From assembly GCA_050950645.1 (NCBI GenBank), contig JBMNHZ010000016.1:1-64000 (forward strand): a stretch of DNA of 64,000 nucleotides, given 5' to 3'. The position numbers were made by a program, and so were the translations under genes. The stretch's first letter is position 1. Each line of letters begins with the position of its first letter. The stretch comes from BRH-c25 sp012519325. Its GTDB lineage: Bacteria; Bacillota; Clostridia; Lutisporales; Lutisporaceae. Shown one piece after another: positions 51,831 to 60,015 of this stretch. Below the pieces are notes generated by a model. It made no database searches and was not told the origin of the DNA. It saw nothing but the letters and a program-made list of their open reading frames with translations.

Positions 51831-52334
51831 TCACTGTCCCTTGCTCAGATTCTTTACATCTACTATTTTTGCCACCACTTCTATCATTCTGGTATCCAAT
51901 ACCTGCTGGGATTCCCTGTTTATATCCAGCCTGCCGTTTGCCCTGAAGCCGTATTTTGTCTCTATACCGGGTACCTTTATTGTTATAAGAACATTAAATC
52001 TTTCAGGCTTTTCCGCTATTACCACGGTACCGTCTGCCTTGGTAAGCTGGCCTGTTGCCGGCAGGACTTCGATGTCTTCTATCCTTCCCATAGGGCTGTC
52101 AGTCTTGGCATCATATATATCGGCTCCTATTTCCATGGCATCCACCGACTGCTGCCTGACTTCCTCCACCAGCACCTTATACTCAATGGTATCAAACTTT
52201 GCAGCATTCTGATCCTTGTCAACCATAAAAAACTTATAATACACTCCGCCGATAAGTACAGCAATGAGCAGCAATACACCTATATCAACAATACTGATTT
52301 TTCCGAACAATCTTCCTTTTTCATCCAAAAGCAT
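51831..52334 (-). CDS. DUF4330 membrane protein (second copy)
   Basis: 167 residues with one N-terminal membrane segment (about 13-33, SIVDIGVLLLIAVLIGGVYY) and an extracytoplasmic beta-rich domain. VDIGADIYDAKTDSPMGRIEDIE-type spacing and the C-terminal VAKIVDVKN fit DUF4330. It is paralogous to the gene just upstream (52347). AGGAGGGG lies before the ATG. Position at the end of a polysaccharide operon suggests export or polymer handling; unproven. Confidence 0.85.
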   Translation of the reverse strand: MLLDEKGRLFGKISIVDIGVLLLIAVLIGGVYYKFFMVDKDQNAAKFDTIEYKVLVEEVRQQSVDAMEIGADIYDAKTDSPMGRIEDIEVLPATGQLTKADGTVVIAEKPERFNVLITIKVPGIETKYGFRANGRLDINRESQQVLDTRMIEVVAKIVDVKNLSKGQ

Positions 52335-52346
52335 ATCAACCCCTCC

Positions 52347-52820
52347 TTACTGTCCAATCAAGGTCATCTTTGTAACGAAGCCCTGATTTGCATATCCCTT
52401 GCCCTTAATAAAAAACTTCTTGCCTACCTTCACTCTGGCGCCTCCGATTATTATATTCGCCGGAGTTATATTGGCATCAGCCTCTATTGTTATGACCACA
52501 TCATAGGCATCAGGAACATCAGCTATCACATATCCTCCGTTAATCAGGTCTTCATTAAGCATTGTGGCGCCCCTTGAGGACTTGCTTACAACAGTACCCA
52601 GCTCATTTCCCCTGGTACTGTCCCTTATGGGATCTCCCGGGTTTATAGCATCAACAAAATCCTTACTTACATTGGTTATTTCAAAATCATACACTACTTT
52701 GCCCGTATCCAATACCTGCTTGCTGCTGTCCCGGAAAAAAAACATATAACCGCTAACCGCAATCAATACTACCATCAGAATTATAATAATGTCTATAATA
52801 TTTATTTTCCTAAAAGCCAT
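52347..52820 (-). CDS. DUF4330 membrane protein (first copy)
   Basis: About 157 residues, with a membrane anchor (about 9-30, DIIIILMVVLIAVSGYMFFF) followed by a beta-rich outer domain with DFVDAINPGDPIRDSTRGNELG. It is a diverged copy of the 51831 product, 12 bases away. I favour ATG 52820, with AAGGTG upstream, over the GTG at 52829. Follows the GT4 gene closely, so it belongs to the same operon. Confidence 0.85.
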   Translation of the reverse strand: MAFRKINIIDIIIILMVVLIAVSGYMFFFRDSSKQVLDTGKVVYDFEITNVSKDFVDAINPGDPIRDSTRGNELGTVVSKSSRGATMLNEDLINGGYVIADVPDAYDVVITIEADANITPANIIIGGARVKVGKKFFIKGKGYANQGFVTKMTLIGQ

Positions 52821-52830
52821 ATTCTTCACC

Positions 52831-53940
52831 TTACTCCCCTCTGTTTTTCCTTACCACAGATTCATACAATTCTTTTATTTTTTCAGCCATTATATCGGCA
52901 GTAAAACTTTTCTCCATCATTTCTCTTCCCCTGTCGCCCATTGTCTTTCGCAGCTCAGGATCATAAATCAGCTTAAGTATTGCATCAGCCAGCCTTTCAG
53001 CATCCCCCGGCGGAACAAGAAATCCGTTATACCCGTCCTTAACCACCTCGGGTATCCCTCCTGTATCCGTAGCTACAGACGGCTTACCGGCACTCATACC
53101 CTCGATTAATGACAGGCAGAGGGCTTCAGACAGGGAAGAAATCACATTAATATCAATAATATTGAATATTTCATAAATTCTATCCACAAAGCCTGTAAAA
53201 ACTACCTTATCAGTAAGCCCCTTCTGTTTAACAAGCTCTCTCAGCTCTTCTTCCTTTGGCCCGGTACCGGCAATCAAAAATCTGACATCAGCATTGTCCC
53301 GGGAAATAATCTCCACGGCATCAATAAAATATTTATGCCCTTTAACCTCGGCAAGCCGGGCTACGATACCCACAACTGTTTCTCCTTCGGTAATTCCCCA
53401 TTTCTGCCTGACAAGGCTTTTCTCCTTATTATCGAGTATCTTAACAGGATTTATCCCCCCGTATACTACCGAAATTTTATCATTGGTCACCCCATTTTCG
53501 GCAATATCCCGCTTTACAGCCTCCGATACGGCAATTATGCTGTCACAATACCTGTCATTAATAAAAGCGCCCGCATATCTCCTGATACCGGTTATCCTGC
53601 CGTCAATACAATGCTTGGTGTTAATAATCCTTGCTCCTGCCCTCCGCGCAGCAAGCCTTGCGGACAGTGATGCGTGGGTATGTACAATGTCCGGCCTTTC
53701 TGCCCTGAATATATAGTATAAAACATTTACAGCCCTGGCATCGTAGGATTTATCTTTAATGCCCTCCACAAATATTACTTCGAAGCCTGAATTTCTTATC
53801 TTATCCGCAAGCATGCTCCCCTGCGGAAGCACAACCTTAATTTCAAACCTTTCCTTATTTATTGCACCAAGCAGGTTCAGCAGCCAGCTGCCTGCCCCGC
53901 CTATTTTCATGTCGCTTAATACATGTATTACTTTAATCAT
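52831..53940 (-). CDS. GT4-family glycosyltransferase
   Basis: 369 residues. VLSDMKIGGAGSWLLNLLGAI is the N-terminal acceptor loop, and GIVARLAEVKGHKYFIDA, FLIAGTGPKEEELRELV, SLSEALCLSLIEGMSAGKPSVA and VKDGYNGFLVPPGD are typical of the donor domain, including the E-x7-E pair. The start ATGA overlaps the stop of the ligase gene, so the two are translationally coupled. It probably extends the lipid-linked polymer later used by the ligase. Confidence 0.94.
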   Translation of the reverse strand: MIKVIHVLSDMKIGGAGSWLLNLLGAINKERFEIKVVLPQGSMLADKIRNSGFEVIFVEGIKDKSYDARAVNVLYYIFRAERPDIVHTHASLSARLAARRAGARIINTKHCIDGRITGIRRYAGAFINDRYCDSIIAVSEAVKRDIAENGVTNDKISVVYGGINPVKILDNKEKSLVRQKWGITEGETVVGIVARLAEVKGHKYFIDAVEIISRDNADVRFLIAGTGPKEEELRELVKQKGLTDKVVFTGFVDRIYEIFNIIDINVISSLSEALCLSLIEGMSAGKPSVATDTGGIPEVVKDGYNGFLVPPGDAERLADAILKLIYDPELRKTMGDRGREMMEKSFTADIMAEKIKELYESVVRKNRGE

Positions 53941-55826
53941 ATTTCTACCTCATTATCCTCAGAAATAAGAGCTTTGGCCAGCATCCCGAAAGCCAGCATG
54001 ACCCAGAAGGTCAGAAGCACCCTGTTGTTGTACCATATATTCTCAACCATTCCCTGGGCCAGGTATCCTGCCATGCCGGAAGCAATAGCTATCATAAAAG
54101 TGGAAATGAATCTGTCTTTGGTTTTATAGAAGCCTGCCATCATAGTCTTATAGTAAACCGCTATTATTGCAAAGAACATCAATAGGCCTGCTATCCCGGT
54201 CTCTATCAAAAGCTGCATATAAATATTATGGGAATGGTGGGCATATGCAGCATTAAGAGAATATTTGGGATAAACCAGCTTAAAGGGCTCCAAGCCCAGT
54301 CCTATGCCTGAAAGCCAATAATCCCTTGCCAGTCTTAAAGACCCCAGCCATACTGAAATCCTGTAGAAGGATGATGTATCGTTCAGGTTTCCGATACTAG
54401 TAAACCTGTTGATTACGGAAGCAGGCAGCAAAAAGGGAAGCATCATCAGTCCGATTACACCAAGAATTACAAACCTCCTGTCCCTTAATACGGCAAAAAT
54501 AGCGAGAGCCAGCATCAACCCTACATATGCACCTCTGGAATATGTGTAAACCAAGCATCCCAGCATAAGGGCCGTAAGCCCCAAAGTTACAAGCTTTGAA
54601 ATCCATCCCTTCTGTCCCCACAGCATGGCAATGGCAACAGGTATGATGAGTACCAGGTACTCTCCCAATACATTGGGATTTTCAAAGGTGGAGCCCACCC
54701 GGGCTTTTATATCCTCAAAAAGTGTTGTATCCACCCATGCTTCAGAGGTGGCTCCCACAGTTTTCAGCTGATATAATCCATAGAGAGATGTGACGGTTGT
54801 AGAAAGCACCAGCAGTGCTGCCAGAGCATAAAGCTGCTGCCTGGTCTTTACTGTATTCACCAATATGAAATAAAATATTATGAATGCCATATGTATCATT
54901 AATGCAAGCATGCTGCTGCCGGGAGTATACGAAGTAATGAAGCTGTAGAAAAGCACAAGCCCGAACATTACTACAAAATAGTCCAGAATTGTTACCCTGA
55001 ACTTTATGCTCTTATCCCTGAGAAATCTGATAAAAAAGGATATTGCGGTGAGCAGGATCAGCCCAAGCAGAGCCGTGGTGGGAGCCAACGGGATAAATCC
55101 CACAACGGCATAAACTCCTATCTCATACCTCCACAGCACCAATACGAAAGCGGCAATCCCTCCGACTGCTATAATAAAAGTCATAGGCTGCAAAAAATGC
55201 CATAGTGCTCCCAATAATATTCCTGTTATAACTGCAGTTATTTCAAAGCATTTTTGCGGTATTAGCTTTTCTTCCCCATTATTGGAAAGAGTATTTCCCC
55301 ATATGCCAAAAAAGCCAAATGCCGCCCTGCAAATTATGCTCCCCTCTGCCAGTGATTTCACAGGCCTGTTTATAATTATCAGCGCTGCTCCGCCCATAAA
55401 TAATGCCAATTGCACTATTTTACTCATATCAGAAAAACCCAAAAGTCCCTGAACAGCGGAAAAGGCTATAATAAACAGTCCATAAACCCTGGAGCTCATA
55501 TTAAACAGATTCTCTAAGAAAACCCTTACAACCTTCAGCACTATACTGTCTTCAATAACTGTATTTACGACCCCTGAGAATCTCTGTGAAGCATATCTTA
55601 GGAGTCTTAAAGGCAATATAAGTATTCTGAATATATAACTTTCCTTCCATACATTGACTATATTCCATTCCCTATCAAAAAAGCTCAATATGCTGCTTGA
55701 AGCTGCAAGCCTTCCAAAGCCCTGTCCCACCTTTTGCAGAACCATATAAAACATGCTGTTTTCATAGCAGAGCATTAGTCTGCCATATATTTTTAATATC
55801 GTACCAATTATCAAGCTTTCGTTCAT
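53937..55826 (-). CDS. O-antigen ligase/polymerase-like membrane protein
   Basis: About 629 residues with around a dozen hydrophobic segments from about 120 on. The periplasmic loop with the invariant AYAHHSHNIYMQLLIETGI is the O-antigen ligase (Wzy_C) signature, with RVGSTFENPNVLGEYLV before it. The N-terminal 120 residues are amphipathic and extra to the core. The family polymerises or attaches undecaprenol-linked polysaccharides on the outer membrane face. ATG 55826 is preceded by AGGAAG. Confidence 0.9.
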   Translation of the reverse strand: MNESLIIGTILKIYGRLMLCYENSMFYMVLQKVGQGFGRLAASSSILSFFDREWNIVNVWKESYIFRILILPLRLLRYASQRFSGVVNTVIEDSIVLKVVRVFLENLFNMSSRVYGLFIIAFSAVQGLLGFSDMSKIVQLALFMGGAALIIINRPVKSLAEGSIICRAAFGFFGIWGNTLSNNGEEKLIPQKCFEITAVITGILLGALWHFLQPMTFIIAVGGIAAFVLVLWRYEIGVYAVVGFIPLAPTTALLGLILLTAISFFIRFLRDKSIKFRVTILDYFVVMFGLVLFYSFITSYTPGSSMLALMIHMAFIIFYFILVNTVKTRQQLYALAALLVLSTTVTSLYGLYQLKTVGATSEAWVDTTLFEDIKARVGSTFENPNVLGEYLVLIIPVAIAMLWGQKGWISKLVTLGLTALMLGCLVYTYSRGAYVGLMLALAIFAVLRDRRFVILGVIGLMMLPFLLPASVINRFTSIGNLNDTSSFYRISVWLGSLRLARDYWLSGIGLGLEPFKLVYPKYSLNAAYAHHSHNIYMQLLIETGIAGLLMFFAIIAVYYKTMMAGFYKTKDRFISTFMIAIASGMAGYLAQGMVENIWYNNRVLLTFWVMLAFGMLAKALISEDNEVEI

Positions 55827-55977
55827 TTTTTCACTTCCTATATGTTTTACACTAAACATTTTACATTGAATTCAAATAGTGCAAAAAATTTCCCCTGATT
55901 CATATTATAACGCATCAGTAGGGACATCTTTTCTCCTCGTTATTATAGTATTATTACCATATAATTGCAAAGTAAAT

Positions 55978-56035
55978 ACAAAAAACGGATAACACTAAAG
56001 ATACCAAACCCAACCTATGTTCCGTAGTTTATCCG
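55978..56035 (-). terminator. Terminator after the 56094 gene
   Basis: CGGATAAACTA and TAGTGTTATCCG (one bulge) pair on the minus strand, followed by TTTTTT. Confidence 0.7.
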
Positions 56036-56093
56036 TGTATTTGGTGTTACCCGTGTATTTACCGTAAGGAATACCCAAGTACCCCCTTGAAAC

Positions 56094-56642
56094 CTACTGT
56101 AAAGTATATGTGCCTTTGATTATAAGAAAAGACCTGTCTGCAAGAGCCTTTAACCCTCTGCCTTCTCCCCTTGCCGCTATTAACATATGGTTATTTACGA
56201 TGGCCTCGCCGTTCTTAAGGTCCCTTGCCGCAGTAATATCAGAAAGGCCTCCGAAGGCATCTTCTATAGCGGAAAACTTTCCGGATCTCGGTATTATTTC
56301 CGCACCTTCCCCTGCAATAAGGATCTGGCCTTTTTGCATTTCCACTACCTTAAACTTGACGGCCCCGCTTGCTGCAATCTTAATTTCTTCCTTCAGCTTG
56401 GCTATCTCCTGTTCCTTAAGCTCCAGCTCAGCCTTCAACTTAGCTGTTTCCTGTGCAATCAGATTGTCAATATAATACTTGATCTGCTCCGATTTTTGTT
56501 CTACATAGCTCTGTGTAACGATGGGATCCTGTTCCGAACCTGGGGTCACCCCATCCGCAGAGCTTATAACAGCAACGGAAAGTACCAGGGTAATTGCAAT
56601 TAATAATAAAATGCCAGTTTTGCGACTCTTACTGTTTAACAT
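56094..56642 (-). CDS. Secreted coiled-coil protein of unknown function
   Basis: About 182 residues from ATG 56642, with AAGGAG upstream. It has a signal peptide (about 1-30, ending VISSADG), a coiled coil (about 45-95, KLKAELELKEQEIAKLKEEI) and a C-terminal domain with QILIAGEGAEIIPRSGKFSA and LADRSFLIIKGTYTL, likely beta-rich. No catalytic motif. Its own terminator separates it from the ligase operon. It could be a surface or wall-associated protein; family not recognised. Confidence 0.75.
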   Translation of the reverse strand: MLNSKSRKTGILLLIAITLVLSVAVISSADGVTPGSEQDPIVTQSYVEQKSEQIKYYIDNLIAQETAKLKAELELKEQEIAKLKEEIKIAASGAVKFKVVEMQKGQILIAGEGAEIIPRSGKFSAIEDAFGGLSDITAARDLKNGEAIVNNHMLIAARGEGRGLKALADRSFLIIKGTYTLQ

Positions 56643-56784
56643 CCTAATTCTCCTTTTCCGGAAGCATCTGTGAAAAATAAAGATATTTTTCACAGATGCC
56701 CATAAGATACAATAAAGTACTTCGCTAAATATCGCAAAACTCCTGTATATGTTACAAATTTGTAATTTATTCTCTTATTCTCTC

Positions 56785-58029
56785 TTACCTTATCTGCCCG
56801 CTGCCGTATACTATGAACTTTGTGGATGTCAGTTCTTTCAACCCCATAGGCCCTCTTGCGTGAAGCTTCTGGGTGCTTATCCCAATTTCTGCTCCCAGTC
56901 CGAATTCAAACCCGTCGGTAAACCTGGTGGATGCATTAACATATACGGCTGCAGCATCAACTTCATCCAGGAACCTTCTTGAATTGAAATAGTTTTCCGT
57001 TACAATTGCTTCTGAATGCTTTGTACCGTATCTGTTGATATGCTCTATTGCTTCGTCAATACTGTCCACAACCTTAACGGCAATTATATAGTCAAGGTAC
57101 TCTGTATGCCAGTCAATATCCGATGCGGGTTTTACATCCCCTGATAGTTTTACCGCCGTTTCACAGCCTCTTATCTCTACTCCTTTTTCTCTCAGGCTCT
57201 TTACTACCCTCGGTATGAACTCATCCGCCACATCCTTATGGACAAGAAGCTTTTCTTCCGCATTACATACCCCCGGTCTGCTGGTTTTGGCATTTACGAC
57301 AATTTTTTCGGCCATATCCAGGTCACCGCAGCTGTCAACATAAACATGACAATTTCCTGTGCCAGTTTGAATAACAGGTATGGTGGAATTCTCTATTGCG
57401 GACTTTATGAGCCCTGCCCCTCCCCTGGGTATCAAAACATCTATATATTCGTTCAGCTTCATAAACCTGGCTGCGGTTTCCCTTGAAGTATCTTCAATGA
57501 TTGAAATTGAGTCCTCCGGCAAGCCTGATGCAATAAGTGCTTTCCTTAATGATTTTACAAGTGCTATGTTGGAATTGACGGCTTCGCTTCCTCCTCGCAG
57601 CATAACTGCATTTCCCGACTTGATGCATAGGGATGCGGCATCCACAGTTACATTTGGCCTTGCTTCATATATTATCCCTATTACTCCCAGGGGAACCCGC
57701 ATCTGCCCTATTAAAAGTCCGTTAGGCATTTTATCCATATATATTACTTCTCCTACAGGATCCTTCAGGGCAATTAATTGTTCAAGTCCTTCTATGATGC
57801 CCTCCAGTCTTTTTTTGTCAAGGAGAAGCCGATCCAGCAAAGCTTCACTCATGCCCTTTGACTTACCTGCTGCCATATCCTTTTGGTTTTCATTCAATAT
57901 ATACTCCGTATCTTCTCTAATTGCGTCCATCATACAGCTGAGACATTTGTTCTTCTGTACGGCATCCACCTTAGAAAGCACAATTCCCGCTTTTTTTGCA
58001 AGGCAGGCCTTTTTTACAATATCCTCCAT
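56785..58029 (-). CDS. proA: Glutamate-5-semialdehyde dehydrogenase (gamma-glutamyl phosphate reductase)
   Basis: ProA reduces gamma-glutamyl phosphate to glutamate-5-semialdehyde with NADPH, the second step of proline synthesis. About 414 residues. The catalytic Cys is in TSRPGVCNAEEKLLVH, and GVIGIIYEARPNVTVDAASLC and FDEFRFGAEIGIST-like FGLGAEIGISTQKLHARGPMG are typical. ATG 58029 is favoured, with AAAGG nine bases upstream. Last gene of proCBA. Confidence 0.96.
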   Translation of the reverse strand: MEDIVKKACLAKKAGIVLSKVDAVQKNKCLSCMMDAIREDTEYILNENQKDMAAGKSKGMSEALLDRLLLDKKRLEGIIEGLEQLIALKDPVGEVIYMDKMPNGLLIGQMRVPLGVIGIIYEARPNVTVDAASLCIKSGNAVMLRGGSEAVNSNIALVKSLRKALIASGLPEDSISIIEDTSRETAARFMKLNEYIDVLIPRGGAGLIKSAIENSTIPVIQTGTGNCHVYVDSCGDLDMAEKIVVNAKTSRPGVCNAEEKLLVHKDVADEFIPRVVKSLREKGVEIRGCETAVKLSGDVKPASDIDWHTEYLDYIIAVKVVDSIDEAIEHINRYGTKHSEAIVTENYFNSRRFLDEVDAAAVYVNASTRFTDGFEFGLGAEIGISTQKLHARGPMGLKELTSTKFIVYGSGQIR

Positions 58030-58068
58030 CAATACCATCCTTTCTAAAAAATTTGTCTCGCAACAATT

Positions 58069-58860
58069 CTATCCCTTGCGATTCCCCTTATCCGGTATAA
58101 ACAGCGTACCTACTTCCCGGCCTGATAGAATATCATAAATATTATCAGGCCTGCTGCCGTTTACAATAGACATTAATATATTGTTTTCCATAGCAATCCT
58201 GGCTGCGTTTATTTTGGTCCTCATGCCTCCTGTGCCCAAAATGGAAGCAGTATCTTCTGCAATACTGTTTATTTCGTCATCAATGCTGTATACTCTTTTT
58301 ATTAACTTTGCACCTTCCAAAGCCGGGTTCCTGTCATACAGCCCGTCAATATCCGACAGTATTATCAGAAAATCGGCTTTTATAAGCTTTGCCACATATG
58401 CGGACAATACATCATTATCCCCTATTTTGATCTCATCAGTTGCTATCGTATCATTTTCGTTGACTATAGGTATGACCTTGTGCCTGAAAAGAGCATTAAA
58501 TGTATTTATTGCATTCATACTCCTGTCTTCCAAAAAGATATCTTCTTTGGTTATCAGTATCTGTGCCACAATTCGTCCATATTCCGAAAACATTTTTTCA
58601 TATATTTGCATAAGAATACCCTGTCCGATTGCAGCCAAGGCCTGCTTCATTGCAATATCCACAGGCTTTTCATTGAATCCCAGCTTGCTCATGCCGACAC
58701 CGATTGCGCCTGACGTCACAAGAACAACATCAATATTTTGATTCGCCACGTCCGACAATACCATAGACAGGCGCTCTATCCCGGACAGATTAAGCTTTCC
58801 GTTCCCGTAGGTCAGAGTGGACGTTCCAACCTTAACCACAATACGTTTATATTCAGCCAT
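58069..58860 (-). CDS. proB: Glutamate 5-kinase
   Basis: ProB phosphorylates glutamate at the gamma-carboxyl, the first and feedback-regulated step of proline synthesis. The amino acid kinase domain (KRIVVKVGTSTL, VTSGAIGVGMSKLG, VNENDTIATDEIKIGDNDVLSAYVA, GTGGMRTKINAA) is complete. At about 263 residues it lacks the C-terminal PUA domain of the 360-residue enzymes; such short forms exist in other bacteria. I use the ATG 58860, where homology begins. It lies four bases after the proC stop. Confidence 0.95.
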   Translation of the reverse strand: MAEYKRIVVKVGTSTLTYGNGKLNLSGIERLSMVLSDVANQNIDVVLVTSGAIGVGMSKLGFNEKPVDIAMKQALAAIGQGILMQIYEKMFSEYGRIVAQILITKEDIFLEDRSMNAINTFNALFRHKVIPIVNENDTIATDEIKIGDNDVLSAYVAKLIKADFLIILSDIDGLYDRNPALEGAKLIKRVYSIDDEINSIAEDTASILGTGGMRTKINAARIAMENNILMSIVNGSRPDNIYDILSGREVGTLFIPDKGNRKG

Positions 58861-58864
58861 ACAA

Positions 58865-59698
58865 TCACTCACTTCCTGCTTTTCCATTCATTTCAATGCC
58901 TAATAGCTCCGCCTTTTCCGTACAGCGCTGCACTGCTTCGATAATATGCCCCCTGAAGCCGTTTTTTTCTAAGCTGTAAACTGCTTCTATAGTGGTTCCT
59001 CCTGGTGAACAAACACTATCCTTCAGTTCTCCGGGATGTTTCCCCGTAGCCAGTACCATTTTTGCGGCTCCCAGTACCGCTTGGGAAACCATCCTATAGG
59101 CTTTATCCCTGGTAAGCCCCTTTAATACCGCTCCGTCGGCCAATGCTTCGATTAACATGTATACTAATGCGGGAGAAGATCCGGAAGCAGCTGTAAACAC
59201 ATCCATCAGCGTTTCATCCAGTGTCTCAACCATACCAAAGCTGCTGAAAATGTCATAAACATCCTTCAATTCTTCTTCCGTCACTTGCCCGTTGCAGCAC
59301 AGGGCAGTCATAGCCTCTCCCACAACAGCTGAAATATTCGGCATGGTTCTCACTATCTTCAGCTCTTTACCAAAAAAGGCTTCAACCGTTCTTATTTTTA
59401 TGCCTGCGGCTATTGTGACAATAACGGCATCCTCTTTTACATCATTCCGTATTTCTTTTATTACTTCCTTGTACTTGTTCGGTTTTACCGACAATACCAA
59501 TATATCTGCAAATCGGGCTACTGATTTGTTATCCGAAGTGACTCCTATTCCAAAATCCCTCTTTGCCGCCTCCAGCTTGCCTGCAGTACTGTTGCTGGCT
59601 AAAATTGAGTCAGGCATGGCGATATTTGAATTCAGCAAACCTGCAATCATTGCTCTTGCCATATTCCCGCATCCGATAAAACCTATTTTTTTATTCAT
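58865..59698 (-). CDS. proC: Pyrroline-5-carboxylate reductase
   Basis: ProC reduces pyrroline-5-carboxylate to L-proline, the final step. 277 residues: the N-terminal nucleotide fold IGFIGCGNMARAMIAGLL, RTMPNISAVVGEAMTALCCN, ASGSSPALVYMLIEALADGAVLKGL and DSVCSPGGTTIEAVYSLE are clear hallmarks. AGGAGG lies 6 bases before the ATG. It is the first gene of proCBA and follows the proline T-box. Confidence 0.97.
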   Translation of the reverse strand: MNKKIGFIGCGNMARAMIAGLLNSNIAMPDSILASNSTAGKLEAAKRDFGIGVTSDNKSVARFADILVLSVKPNKYKEVIKEIRNDVKEDAVIVTIAAGIKIRTVEAFFGKELKIVRTMPNISAVVGEAMTALCCNGQVTEEELKDVYDIFSSFGMVETLDETLMDVFTAASGSSPALVYMLIEALADGAVLKGLTRDKAYRMVSQAVLGAAKMVLATGKHPGELKDSVCSPGGTTIEAVYSLEKNGFRGHIIEAVQRCTEKAELLGIEMNGKAGSE

Positions 59699-59718
59699 AA
59701 AATCCCTCCTCTAGAATA

Positions 59719-59958
59719 AAAAAGCTCCGCCCCTAAAAAGGGACGAAGCTTATCCGCGGTACCACCCAAATTGAACACATATCCGTTACATATGTGACCA
59801 CTTGATGCCTTTAACGCCGGCATGCGGCAGGCTTTTCACCTGCAGCTCAGAGGTCGGGTTCAAAGGAAATAATCTTGAAAACCTTTCAGCCGCTGAGTTT
59901 CCTTCTCTTTCAGAATCTTTCCCTTTACTTTTCCTCATCATGGCCATACATAATTATT
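59719..59958 (-). ncRNA. Proline-specific T-box riboswitch leader of proCBA
   Basis: On the minus strand the leader has the T-box sequence TTTGGGTGGTACCGCGG (59772-59754), a terminator hairpin with arms AAGCTTCGTCCCT/AGGGGCGGAGCTT and a T run (59751-59718), and a stem I with AGTA facing GAA-CCC-GA. The specifier triplet CCC (59858-59856) is a proline codon, and the UGGU in the T-box fits tRNA-Pro ending ACCA. Uncharged tRNA-Pro would stabilise the antiterminator and switch on proline synthesis. Stem I pairing was worked out by eye. Confidence 0.92.
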
Positions 59959-59965
59959 AAAGCTT

Positions 59966-59994
59966 ATTATACATTACTTACCTGAGAATGTCAA
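59966..59994 (-). promoter_or_regulatory. Sigma-A promoter of the T-box-proCBA operon
   Basis: TTGACA (59994-59989), 17 bases, TATAAT (59971-59966), both perfect on the minus strand. Confidence 0.92.
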
Positions 59995-60015
59995 AGAAAA
60001 TTGTGATATCCCTTT

